This document shows, piece by piece, positions 25,672-37,372 of a stretch of 64,000 nucleotides of DNA. Under the pieces are notes generated by a model that worked only from the letters and a program-made list of their open reading frames with translations, did not search any database and was not told where the DNA came from. The translations under genes and the position numbers were made by a program. Numbering within the stretch: the first letter of the stretch is position 1; the number at the start of each line of letters is the position of its first letter. Source of the DNA: Marsupella aquatica (lineage: Eukaryota > Marchantiophyta). The DNA lies in contig OZ316892.1 in assembly GCA_973895155.1 (NCBI GenBank), forward strand, positions 16,740,001 to 16,804,000, in the 5' to 3' direction.

Positions 25672-26822
25672 CAAACCTGACCAAGATACAACATTAATGA
25701 AAAAGTAAGTATTAAAAATGAGATTTAAAGAATTGGATATAAACTTTAAATTATTGAAAAATTTAAGTACATATAAAATATTTATTTTTCTAAAAAAATT
25801 TAACAAAAAATAGATTTGGATTCTATGTTGCAGTGACTGTTATCTTGCGTATTCAATTTCTATGTGCAATGCCCGGGTTGTTGAACACCACCATAACAGC
25901 CTTACCTTGCCTTGATATATTTTTCTCATCTCGCACTTCTTTCTCATATTGACATTTTTATCTCACCACAACCATTGTTTCCACCCTCGACATCTTTTTT
26001 GTCCTTCATATTTGTTTCTCCACTCGAGATCTTTTCTCAACTCCACATCTTAGCTTTTTCTCACCTTGACATTTTTATCTCACCACAACATCTTTCCTTC
26101 AGCCTCAACATCTTTTCTCTTCTTGACATATTTTACTTATCTTTACATTTTTTTTGCCTCGCCATGTTTTCTCTCCTCGACATCTTTTTTCACCTTGACT
26201 TTCCTTACTTCACCATCTATTTTTCTCATTGACATCTTTTTTCACCTCGACATCTGCCCTATTTCTCACCTTCATATTTTTATCTCACCATAACATCTTT
26301 CCCTCACCCTTGACATATTGCCCTCACCCTTGACATATTTCCCTCACCCTCACCATCTTTTCTCTTCTCGACATCTTTTCCTCATTTTCACATATTTTTC
26401 TCACCTTGCCATTTTTTTCTCTCCTTCACATATATTTCAGGCATGATATCTGTTTGACTTATGACACAACATCTTTTTTTCTTAACGACATCTTGGGCGG
26501 CACAATATCTTTTTTTTGAATGACTCCTTGGGCGACATGACATCGTTTTTCTTCACAACATCTGGGGTGACATGACATCTTTTTCTTAGCGACATCTTGG
26601 GTGACACAACATCTTTTTTTCTTTAAGATGTCTTTTTTCTTAATGACTCCTTGGGCGACATGACATCATTTTTCTTCACTACATCTTGGAAGACATTATT
26701 TTTATTTCTTAATGACATCTTGGGCGATACAACATCTTTTTTTTCTTAACTACATCTTGGGTGACATGACATCATTTTTTTCTCCATGACATCTTTTGTG
26801 CAACGCATGGGTAATGTGCTAG
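25672..26822 (+). mobile_element. AT-rich repeat element with internal minisatellite, copy 1
   Basis: It begins near CCTGACCAAGATA and includes a conserved piece (TTGGATTCTAT, then CAATTTCTATGTGCAA). About 900 bp follow of degenerate units built on ATCTTTTTTCTCACC and GACATCTTGGGCGACA. It ends near GCAACGCATGGGTAATGTG followed by CTAG at 26819-26822. A second copy in opposite orientation lies at 35930-36497 and shares the first blocks and the minisatellite. The terminal CTAG before T, with a GC-rich imperfect palindrome just upstream, resembles a Helitron 3' end, but no matching 5' TC end or Rep/helicase gene is seen. The class is therefore unproven. Confidence 0.6.
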
Positions 26823-29800
26823 TATAATATAATTAAGTTCCTAGTCACGGTCCAATCCTTTTATATTGTGTTTGACAGTAATAGAGCATAGTATGCATGT
26901 GACAAATAGGTCATGATGCATAAACATCTAGTTCACTGTGTGTTAATCTTGGTTGGCAATACATCTCTTAAAATGAAACTGAAGCTCCTTTTAACCGGCA
27001 CTATCACTGATTAATGTTACTCACACTTGTACTGTTGAATCAATTCTTGGAGGTTTACCTGAATATAACAGTGAGTGAATGAATTTGATACAAATTTTTT
27101 ATTGGAATAAGGTGGATGCATCAAGTTGGGCATGAAAATGCTTGACCCGAGCATGCATGAATGACTAGAGTGAGTAAAGCCCTACCCGCCCCCCCCCCCC
27201 CCTAAGGTTAGTGTTTTTATTAGCACGGATTTCACACCCGCTCTAATTATGTGCTAACACTCATGGCAATTGGAGGTGTCAAGGTTTGACAAAATGCACC
27301 AACAGACCAACACAATCATGATGAACTGCGATATAATCTTTTCCTAACTCAGATAGCACTTGTTCTTTGTCAAAAAGTTTAATTTTTTTTTGTTCTTTCA
27401 GCCAACAGTGACCTGGACCATCCAGGTTCCAAGGTTCAAGGTAGTGGTACATCCAAGCATACATACGGTTTTAGAAAGAATTATCAAGAATTTTATCTCT
27501 CCCAGGATTGCTCCTGAAAGAAAGGGAAACACATACGAAACTCAAAAGCAAGATTCCGTCTGTAAAATAAGTACGAAAGCCGTGACGTTGTCGGTTTCCC
27601 CAGAGCAGGTATGTCTGCTTACAACAAACAATCCCCAATTAGCAATGCTTAATTTAGTGAGAAAGCAGAGCATAACAAAGCTACAGAGGACGGTGCCAAA
27701 AAGCTCACACCGAGTAAAACAAAGTCATTTTATCACTCAATCACGCAATCAACGTTTTTCGTTAACTTTTTCCAAGTGATTGCTTTTTAGCTGGCGTCCT
27801 AATGAGGTGAGGCGAGATTGCGAGAAGAAAGGGTGCCTGAAGTGCGATTTTGCCATGCCTATATCAGCTGATTGGTTGTGACACTGTATAGAACTGCAAT
27901 GATTAGCAGGTGCCATGCCAATGATAGACTTCTATCCAGTGTCAAGTACTAAATTAATAACGCAGCCAGTGTCTCCTAAGCTCTCCCACCAGCTAGCAGG
28001 CAAAAGATGCCTAAATCTTACTTGAATATTTGTTGACGAATAGAGTTGTAGGTGAAATAAGGGGGTGCCATGAAAGGTGATCACTGCCCGGAAAGCCCAC
28101 ATAGATTGACTGAGAAACCCATTGTAAATTCTCACATCCACAAAAATTGACTGATGAAACTCTGGTTGAGGTTGTGGGAACAGTTCCTATGGCTTCAGCA
28201 TATCCTGAAGGCACTGACGGCTGCTGGCCTTGGGAGGGAAAAACACCGGGCCTGGACACTGGGTCCCGCAGACCAAGGCACGGTGGGAGTTCAAGAAATG
28301 CCCCAGGATGGTCCCGCAATATTTTCTCCTTGTCTGGCCCCAATGGCGTGTTTGTTGGAGTGCTCTTACAAAATACCCATTAATGATGATGTCCTATTGT
28401 CCTGGGAGGAATGATTTTGGATGAAATGTAAACATTGTTTTACCGGGCACAGCAGATCAGCAGATCATAGCTGTATAGTGGAGAAAACATGCTTAGTAGA
28501 TCCCCTTCTGGAAAATATTTTTCCCCTATTTGGACCGTTGATGGACCTTTCAATCTCAGATCTGGACCGCTGATAGACCTCAGGGGATAGATCAGTAACA
28601 AGTTTCATTTTGGGGGCCATCAAACAAATACGTCATGTATAGTGTATATGCCTTTAAGTCCCAAAGGCTTGTACTTGACAAAATAATTTCATAGTAATAT
28701 TTGTTCCATCTTGCATAGTCCTTCTCTCCTGGGCTTGCTCCTATTTCCTGGGTTGCCTCATCTCAATGTTCTCCATTTTTGTGGTCAAATGAAAATGTTA
28801 TTGCATCAAAAAAAGAAAGAACCAAGGTTCATATTATGACTGAACTAGCCCAATACTCATGAGTTGCACAATTTTGTCAGGAAGTGAGATGGCCAAGTAG
28901 TCAAACACTGGGGAGTCAGCTAGCCGGCCTAGAAACTGGATTTCAAGGAGTGTGCAAGTTGTGGAGAGAGCAATGGGTTGGGCATAGAAAGGTGTACAGC
29001 GGTAGCTTCAGGCCCATCTCATGATTAAGCAAAAATGTCACTATAATCCAATGGCCAAGGTAACTTCACACACAATGACATTTTGGTACACAGACTTGAG
29101 AAAGAAAGAGCAAATACAAATTATAGTGTTTAGATCATCACAAAGAGTCTATGTGGGGTTGGTAGGCCGCTTTCCATACAGCCTACTTATGGTTGGTGTC
29201 CTTTAAATTCTCCCATATTGCTTTGTTTTATATGTTGTAAACATTTGCCATCTTCCCTTCTCTTTGGATCAGGATGGCCTACCTCCTCATCAAGGTGTGA
29301 ACTGCAATGTAGAGAGGCAGCCAGTATTCCAATTTTTTCAAAGTAGGCAAGGCGGCCAGTGCACCTACCGGTGGCTATTACAGACTATGGAAGATATCTG
29401 CACCATCTTAATTCTTTTGGATAAGCATTTGATCTGATTCGATAAGGCAATGTCACTTTTTATCTAGAGTAAACTTTTGGTAAAATGTTTCATGTTTTTC
29501 TTTTGTTTCATTAGAGTTGCCCATAATGTGCCAAATTTGGGTGAGTCACTTGTGATTTAGGCACTGATTGTAGCACCCTGACCCCAAACCTTCAATCTCA
29601 CTACTATCCTCGTCCATTTTGCAATGCAACTCCTAGCTCCTTGAGATCATATACGAATCTCAAGCTATGGCCCATCGTGACAAAAGCCCCACCAACCCAC
29701 CCCGGAATGGCACGCTGGGAACACCCACCCCTGGGCCCCCTACAAATTGGAAGCCAATCAACCTCTTCTATGCTCTGCTTGTATGCAATAGCACTTGTCT

Positions 29801-30780
29801 GCAACTCTTGTATCTTGGCTCCACAAGGGTAGCAACTATCTCATCTGATTGCAATTGATGGCTTGTGAGGATGTAAGAACATATACTCTCATCATATATG
29901 CTTATGAGGATGTGTCTCCCCAAAACGGCTTTGGTCCCCTATTTCTGGCCGCCAAAATATATGAAGTTGAGATCATAATTCTCTGCTTGTGACTTTGTTA
30001 GTGGTGCTATGTACATGTAGCACCGCATTCAGGGCAACAGGGAGCTCATGACGGTGCTATCAACAACCACTCATGACCACTTTTGTGAAGGTGCCTTCTT
30101 GGCATAGGGAGATTACACAATGGGTCCATGACACTAATCCAAAGTCAGCTGAGATCATCTCTCAGTAAAATAGTCTATTGAAATAGGAACGTCATTGTCT
30201 GTACTACAATTGGAGGTATTGTATAATGCAAACAAACAGGAATTTTGTTAGCAAGGAGAGTGTTGTCAATGAGACCAAGAAACCACTAGTGTCTCGTTGC
30301 TACTTGCTGCCTATTATATATTTTGTGTTTTTATGACTCCAGATGGCTAGCGAGTATGCTAGCAAAAAGAAGAGTCCCCAAAATGTATGTTATCAACCGG
30401 GTTATTGTTAGCAAGACAGTTGGATATAAAAAAATCACGGGTCATGTGAGGAATTTTTTTACTGTTTCCTCTCACGCTACAATGACCCCTACAAATTGAG
30501 ACAATGACAACTGCTTAGTTTTACAAATCAATTGTGAGATTTCTATTTTGCAAAACCCTCGCTTGTCATTCTGTAAATTGTCTCTACTACAATTGCTATG
30601 TTGTCATTTTTCTAGACTAAAATTGATATTGGAAACAGAAACTTGTGGGACTGCAACTATTACTTCAGAACCTGGGCAGCTCTCACATAACAAGAAGCCA
30701 GGTGAAACATCAACTTGGCAAGGGAAATTTTAAAAATTGCAAACCTAGGATATGGAGATGGTGCAAAGAACTTTACAGAT
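26823..30780. other. Spacer, no recognised gene
   Basis: A C14 homopolymer lies at 27189-27202. A GC-richer patch at 28140-28345 is open in several frames on both strands but matches nothing I know. A short direct duplication (TGGACCGTTGATGGACC and TGGACCGCTGATAGACC) lies at about 28531 and 28564. Confidence 0.45.
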
Positions 30781-30789
30781 GGCCTGCAA

Positions 30790-30955
30790 AGCAAAGAAAT
30801 TGCTTGATCAGACCCCAAGTGAAACGTGTTACTTGGTAGGACACTTGAGTGATCCAGACCATTTGTTGACCTTGAATCAGGGTACACAAAACTTCAGAGG
30901 TCCTATCAAGTAACGCAATTTGTTTTGGGGTCTGATCAAGCAAATCCCTCCCTGC
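30790..30955. repeat. Imperfect hairpin with long arms
   Basis: The arms at about 30790-30842 and 30900-30955 pair along most of their length, with a perfect 19-bp core (TTGCTTGATCAGACCCCAA at 30800-30818 against 30925-30943) and a loop of about 57 nt. No target-site duplication is evident. It could be a small fold-back element or a precursor-like RNA hairpin; the sequence alone does not decide. Confidence 0.75.
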
Positions 30956-30960
30956 AAAGC

Positions 30961-32830
30961 TCCACTGCCGTGTGACAAACTTTGATCCAACAGATCTGAA
31001 ACAGGAATTTACTTGTCAGATTGTAGAGTATAATCATAGCTTTTTGAATTTATACAAGCTTCACACACACTGAAACAATCACCTGATAGTCTCACGAACT
31101 CAATTGAACTTAGGCAATGAAGCACTAACACACCCTGCAAAATGGGAAGAACATTGTAGAAACTACAATATTGCCTCTTCAAAGCTACCCAAGCATACAC
31201 TGCAATGATCACATGCTGAAATCAGAAACCCAATCGAACCCAGGCTAAGAAGCAGTAACAAAGCAGAGGAGGATGGGCCTATTGCAGGAGAAATTAGAAT
31301 CAAATCCCCAATGATCTGGTTTCATTTTGGGTAGGGCTCTAGTTTGGGCTTCTTGGCTCTTTGGTTGTCCTGGAGGTTCCCAATGTTTCCTCCCCTTTAT
31401 TATATAGGGTCTCCTGTCTTTGGAATCCTGTGTTTGGGTCAACATATTTTTCAAGGTTTTTATTATTTTGGTGAATCCAGTGTGTGAAAGAGAATATGCT
31501 CAAAGTATCCTTTATCTGAAGACTTTTCTGACCATCAGATCTCCCCAGATTTAAGGATGATGGTTAGATTCTGGCTAATGGGGCCCTATGATTAGGTGGG
31601 ACATTGGCTATTGAGACAGAAAAATACTAGCTAATTTTGGCCAAAAGTTTCGAAAGCTTTCTGGGGAGGTGGAATGTGGCAAATTTCTGCCACTAAAAAA
31701 TAGCTGGTCCGGGTCCTTTTCGTTCATAGACAATGCCATATATACAACAACATTCCAACTGAACCAAAACCCAGAGATGCTTCTCCCCCAAATAGAACCC
31801 AGCGTAGATGTACATTTGCAACATTTGATCCATACCAGAGATTTAACCATGCTTTTGATCCTGTCCATCCAGTGCATAAAGGACCTGCTCCAGATACTTT
31901 ATACTACCAGCTGTTTGAGAAGTTTTAGACTACGTAGTTGTAGGGTGTCCATTCAAGTCTCCAAAATTCTTTTCTTTAGGAGAAATGGTAAATTAGTACT
32001 GAATCTATACGTCAAAGGACAAGTTCGGTGTTTTTGTGAATCCAAAAGTCGTGAAAAACTCGAAAGTGAAACATGCATGAAAAGTAATTGGCTAGGTGCG
32101 GTATTCAAATTCTAGTCAATGGGCGCTGTTGAGAACTTTTTTGGGTCATGGGAAATTTTATTTTATTTGATTTTCGGACGGAAAGGCATCTTGATGTACA
32201 GTCAGCAACGTTACAAAACTAATGAGGCCGAATCCTTAGGGACTTGGTGAAGAAAAAGGTGCATTAATGATTTGTGGAATCAGCAATGCAAATCTCCAAA
32301 ACCCAAAATCGACGCCCTCGAATTCCACCGTGTCAGACAGGGTTCATTAATGGCGTGTGTAAATGAACAGTCAAGATTGCTCGTCTAACGTATCGGGCAT
32401 GGCACCTTCTCAATTGACGAGGAGATATTAATGGTCCTTTTTGGGATTCTCTTGTGTCAAAGCCCTTGTGTGCTCCCTTCGTTTTTCCATATAACACCTA
32501 GAGTATTTGTTTGGAGGCAACGCCTCTCTTTATCCCGAGTTACCGACCTAAAGTTCGATGTCGCGTCGTCGTCTACCGATCGATTCTTGTAGATTTTGAT
32601 AGCATCCCAAAATAGAGATGCTGAGACGATATATTGACACGTTGCGAGAAACGAAAAGGTTGTCGGTGGTGTTCGCATCAAAACACTTTGAGCTGCTGAG
32701 TGGATTGTGGTTTAGCGTAACTATGGGAATAAAGTGTTTTTTAATTTTAAACTTGAACTGGAAACCGGGCTTATGGCACAGTTATTGTAGTTTGGAAAGG
32801 AAAAGCTTTGGTCAGTTGGCCTTGGGTTTA
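30961..32830. other. Spacer, no recognised gene
   Basis: Short open frames only; none recognisable. Confidence 0.45.
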
Positions 32831-33199
32831 GGGCTGTCTTGCATGTGCAAGTACTAAAAAAAGTTCCCCTTATCAGCCCACAAATATAGGGAAAAAGTGT
32901 AAACTTGAATCTAAACTCAAGCAAAGAAAGTGAATGGGTGACGCGCCACTCATTTGAATGTAAATGTGTGATGCGCTCACTCAGTTGCATCTACTTCTTT
33001 GTCTTCTTATGATCAATGTCATTTTGTTTGATTGAGATCTGAAGGTTTGGGACTTCAAGCCCCGAAAGTTTTTTGGCCCTTGCCCTTGCATTTCAACCAA
33101 AGACACCTTTAGGACTGCCAAACTCTTGCTTCATGAACTCATGCCACAGGTTCATTTCAAGGCCAAAAAGTGAAGGACCTTGCACATGCAAGACGGCCC
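32831..33199. repeat. Inverted repeat with 21-bp arms 327 bp apart
   Basis: GGGCTGTCTTGCATGTGCAA(G) at 32831-32851 is matched by its reverse complement with one change at 33179-33199. Weaker similarity extends outward (GGGTTTA/GGGTTTAA). The arm core CTTGCATGTGCAAG is itself nearly palindromic. Confidence 0.8.
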
Positions 33200-35464
33200 T
33201 TAGCCTTAAACCCGGAAGTCTCAGGTTAAGTCCCCCCCTCCACAAGCGAGGGTTGTGAAAGGTGTGTGTGTGAGTTTCTCCTCAGCCCCTGACTGGTTTG
33301 TTTTGGGACTCTAGTTTAACACTTTCACTCCAGGTCTGGGTGTTATTGGATCCCTGGATATGACCGCGTTATGGCTACCCTTCAGGGGCACATGTTCCGG
33401 AGTTGATTGTCTATCTTCTGTTGGATGGGTTAGCTATTGGTTTGAAGGCAAACCAAACAAATGAAACTTTGGCTACAATATTATGTTTATGAGTGTATTC
33501 CTCTCTTAGGTCTCTTCTTAGAAACATGAAGTGAACCCACATGGGATATTGAAATGCTCGTTTTACAAGTCTCATTTCAATAATCCAGAGTTCAATACCT
33601 AAAGCTCAATCCCGGACCTAGAGTTTTGAGTTTTGCTTCTCCATAAAATATGGCTTCTATGTCAGAAGTGTGATCTGCAACAGGCACTTGTGGTCGTTGT
33701 AATAATTATAAGTAGAAAAACTACAGGAGCGGCTTATCTGCCTCCAAGCCCTCTAGTTTTTATTAAATGCTCGTCAATGAAATAAATGCAGTTCAATTCT
33801 AAATTTGTGTCATCCTCCGTAGTGGGCATGTTTTATAATCACATAGGAGGAAAAACATGTCCTTGATTCTGTTTTGTTTTGGGGCTACCGTTTTCCCCCT
33901 TCCCCATAACACTGTTCAAAATTGGATGTTTTTGGGTATGACCTAAAACTCTTTTGAACTTGAACACAATGTCTTTCAATTGTTGGCCTTGTGTTCAAGT
34001 TGGGCAGTGTTTTTAAGTTTGACTCTAAACAATCTACATGTAGTCAAACTCGAATACAACGCCCTGGATACACTATTCGAATACAAGGCCATGGCGGTTT
34101 GTTGGGGGAAGATGATAGTGGGGGGAATAAAGTGTTGGTTTTTCCTGTTAAAAGAAAAGTTTACATTGTCCATGGAAGGAAAGAAACATCAATTTTGTAT
34201 CTTAATCTACACCAATAGGCCCATACACACACAGAAGAAGATAGAGAATGAAAGGAAACTCCCCAGTAGGTCCTTTGGCATTATTTTGTACTCCTATTTA
34301 CTATTCCTAGTTACTAAATGAGGGTGCCTAAGTTTAGAAGTTTACATGATCAGGAGTTTCTTTGTTAACCTTGCATTGCTACCACAGTGTATTTCTATCT
34401 CATCAAGTGAATTTGAAATCTCAAATCTCCTTCAAATTTAGTGTGGCACTTCATCAAGCAGATTTCTCAACTTGCAAACCTTCACAGGATATTGAAGAGA
34501 AGAACCCTAGATTCAACAAGAAAGTTGAGATTAGAAATGCTCTATCAATCCTTGTTCTTGCTCTAATTAAGAGTATGTTCTAGCGCGACCTACAGAGCAC
34601 CGGGTACCATGGTAAGTCTCCAGTCTCTCATGTCAAAAGTACATAGGCGAAGGGATGACTACTCTGTGCAACTATTGTGGCCATACCCATTTTTATTATC
34701 AGCTTTTGTTTGTGACCTGCTGTCTTATTATAATTTTTCCTTTACACTTTTGGTGGATTCCTCATTTTGAATGGCTACACTATTGTTTAACTCTAGATGC
34801 GCGTTCTTGTAAAACTCCTTTATTATTCCCTACTGGTCCCCATTGAATGTTGTCTGTTATGACGCACTGCCCACGGTCCACAAAGGTGAAGACCTTCAGT
34901 GACTGGATTCACCAGCAAGTGGACCCAATAGTGGAAATTTTCATAACTGCAATCGAGTTTCTGAGTTCAAACTTGAAAACTGTAGCTTTTGGACAAACCC
35001 TGACTCCAAAGTGGGATTCACAAAAGCACTTTGAGCCCAAAAGTCCGAGGTCACTTGGGAAATTGAGCTTTTTGCAAAAACCTGGATTCTAAAGTGGCAT
35101 TGACCAAAGCGCTTTGCCACAAAAATCGGAGGAAATGGGCAAGCGGGCAGTGAAACCCAAGGTTCTAATAAATGAGTTTGGGAGAAACAATGACTTCAGT
35201 ATTAATTTGTATAACCTTTCCAGTTATATAATATCTAGTTAATACTCTAAAGGAGGCCTCCATTGCTGCCATGATCCACATCATGCGTTCAGATAAACGC
35301 ATCCCTTGTGACTCTCGGCATTCCCCCGATCCAAGAGAATAATACTCTGAACAGTACCCTCATACATGTATGTTGGTGGACAGGAGTAGGACTGCAGCGA
35401 AATCAATGACGTTGACGGAAAGCGTCTTGATTCTGATTTATCCGGCGATTTATGTGGAGCAATA
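33200..35464. other. Spacer with small palindromes, no recognised gene
   Basis: Two neighbouring short hairpins occur near 33958-34003 (CTTGAACACAA with TTGTGTTCAAG) and 34015-34050 (AGTTTGACT with AGTCAAACT). No coding similarity was found. Confidence 0.45.
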
Positions 35465-35465
35465 G

Positions 35466-35500
35466 TCTAGTCTAGTCTAGTCTAGTCTAGTCTAGTCTAG
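35466..35500. repeat. (TCTAG)7 pentanucleotide repeat
   Basis: Seven perfect TCTAG units in tandem, preceded by a partial unit. Confidence 0.97.
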
Positions 35501-35638
35501 GGCCTTGCTACAGTACTTGCCAGGCTTTTGCATCCAATTACGCGGGCAGACGACGATTACAGTATTAATTGAGAAGTACTGTCATCGGCGGTCCCTTTCC
35601 CGCGTTGCTATCGACCACGATCATTTGTTTATGATATG

Positions 35639-35717
35639 TTTTCCTATATAAAATTCACTAGATTACGTGATATATATGATCTGCTTTTCTATATAAAATT
35701 CACTAGATTACGTGATG
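35639..35717. repeat. Tandem duplication, period about 47 bp
   Basis: Two copies of a segment containing CTATATAAAATTCACTAGAT followed by TACGTGAT, at about 35639-35671 and 35685-35717. The second differs by single bases. Confidence 0.9.
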
Positions 35718-35929
35718 ACCGTTAGATCGCTCTATATTTCAGAAAAACCTTCAGATTGTGGTGAATAGGGCCCGTGTAAGTAAGACAAAGTGGCAAATTT
35801 ATCCCAAAAGTGGCCAACACTTTCAGTCTGGAGCATCGATGCCAGAAAAGAAAACAAAATGCGTCTGTTCCGAATCTGATTTCATGAGGATACTACTAAC
35901 CTTCAGAGTTGGTTTTTAATGACACTGGC

Positions 35930-36497
35930 CAGATAAAAAATGATCTCAATGAGAGAAAAAGATGTTGAGGTGAAGAAAATGAGTCAAACTAGAGAAGAGA
36001 AAAATAAGTCCATGAAAGAAAAGATGACAAAGTGAAAAAAATGTTCAGAGATGAGAAGATAAATGGATGTAGAGGACAAGATTTTGAGGATGAGAAAGAT
36101 ATGTCATGGTGAGATAAAGATGTCAATGTAACAAAAAAATATCAAGATAAGGTAAAGATATTATGGCAAAATATGAATGTAAATAAGATAAAATAAATAT
36201 GTCAATGCAAGAAAAGATGTCAAAGCAAAACAATAACATATAAGTTTTGCAATGTAGTTATTGAGACATGTTATGCTTGATCCGGACATACATTTGTTGT
36301 GATTTTGTTCAATAGCTCCTGCTTTGCACATAGAAATTGGAGACTTGATATAGCAACCACCGCATGATAGAATCCAAGCCCGACTTGAAATTTTTTAATT
36401 TTTAATTTCTTAGAGATGTTACAAAATTTTCATATTTTAGAAATTTTACAAAATGTTAAATGTAGATATAAATTATTTTAAATTATCTTGGTCAGGT
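35930..36497 (-). mobile_element. AT-rich repeat element with internal minisatellite, copy 2 (inverted)
   Basis: Read on the minus strand, it starts with CCTGACCAAGATA (36484-36496). It then has an AT-rich block, TTGGATTCTAT and CAATTTCTATGTGCAA, and a degenerate GACATCTTTTCTTGC-type minisatellite ending about 35930. The order matches the element at 25672-26822. It is shorter: the second minisatellite type (CTTGGGCGACA) and the CTAG end are missing, so it is probably truncated at its 3' side. Confidence 0.6.
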
Positions 36498-37372
36498 GAG
36501 GGCAAGCTAAAGGGGACCAAGACATAGTGAACTATCTAGCGAGAGGTCTCGTTATCAATCTCATCGTTACATGCCCTCCCTTTTGTCTTTATCCTATTGG
36601 AAATCTTCTTACTTAAGAATTGTGCATTTCTATTGTAGTCATATTATATTAAATTCTATCAATTCTTGTGTCATTCCTTTTCCTTAGCTAGATTCGTTCT
36701 TTTCGGTATGTTGTAAATTTGAGTGACAATCACGGTATAAATGAGGGCCACCTTCAATCATTTTGTTTTGATTTACGCTAGTTTACTTCCATTTTGTTGG
36801 TGACCGTTTCAATTCTTTCCAGTCAAAAAGTTTTGACAATCCACCTTTCCGCCTGGTCTGTTCCCAATATTTATCCCTCCCATCATTCAAAACTTATCAG
36901 GCTACCATGTAATGAGGTTAAATTGATTCTCATTTCCCCAAACTGCCCACGTATATTTCTAGCTTTCCAGTTTTACATGCCACCACCTTCATCCGTAACC
37001 TTTTTTGCGCAAACATAAATACCACTACCGGACAACCCACCGAGTAAAGGATCCCTCTGCTACCCGTCGATGATAAGCTGTGGAGAACACCACGTTCACA
37101 ATGGATTGCCTACACTATTAAAAAACATTATTGATTTGCAAATTTATCAACTTATGTAGAAGCCAAATACCACGTGCCAACCATACAAGCAACCAACTAC
37201 CCATCAACCCCAGCCATGGGAATCAGAAGCCAAACCTGGGTACTCCACAATCAAAATTTATCAAAGGACATTCATTGGCAATTCTAAACTAAGTCCATCG
37301 ATCCTCAACAGGCCGCATACACTGAGCCCACAAGCATGCCATCATGGACAAAATTGGATAAGCCATGTCATT
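36498..37372. other. Spacer, no recognised gene
   Basis: No coding similarity or repeat structure found. Confidence 0.45.

Noticed and set aside
25912-26293. Hydrophobic Phe/Ser/His-rich frames resembling membrane segments
   Set aside because: They are translations of the CATCTTTTTTCTCACC minisatellite. The periodic protein sequence follows the DNA repeat.
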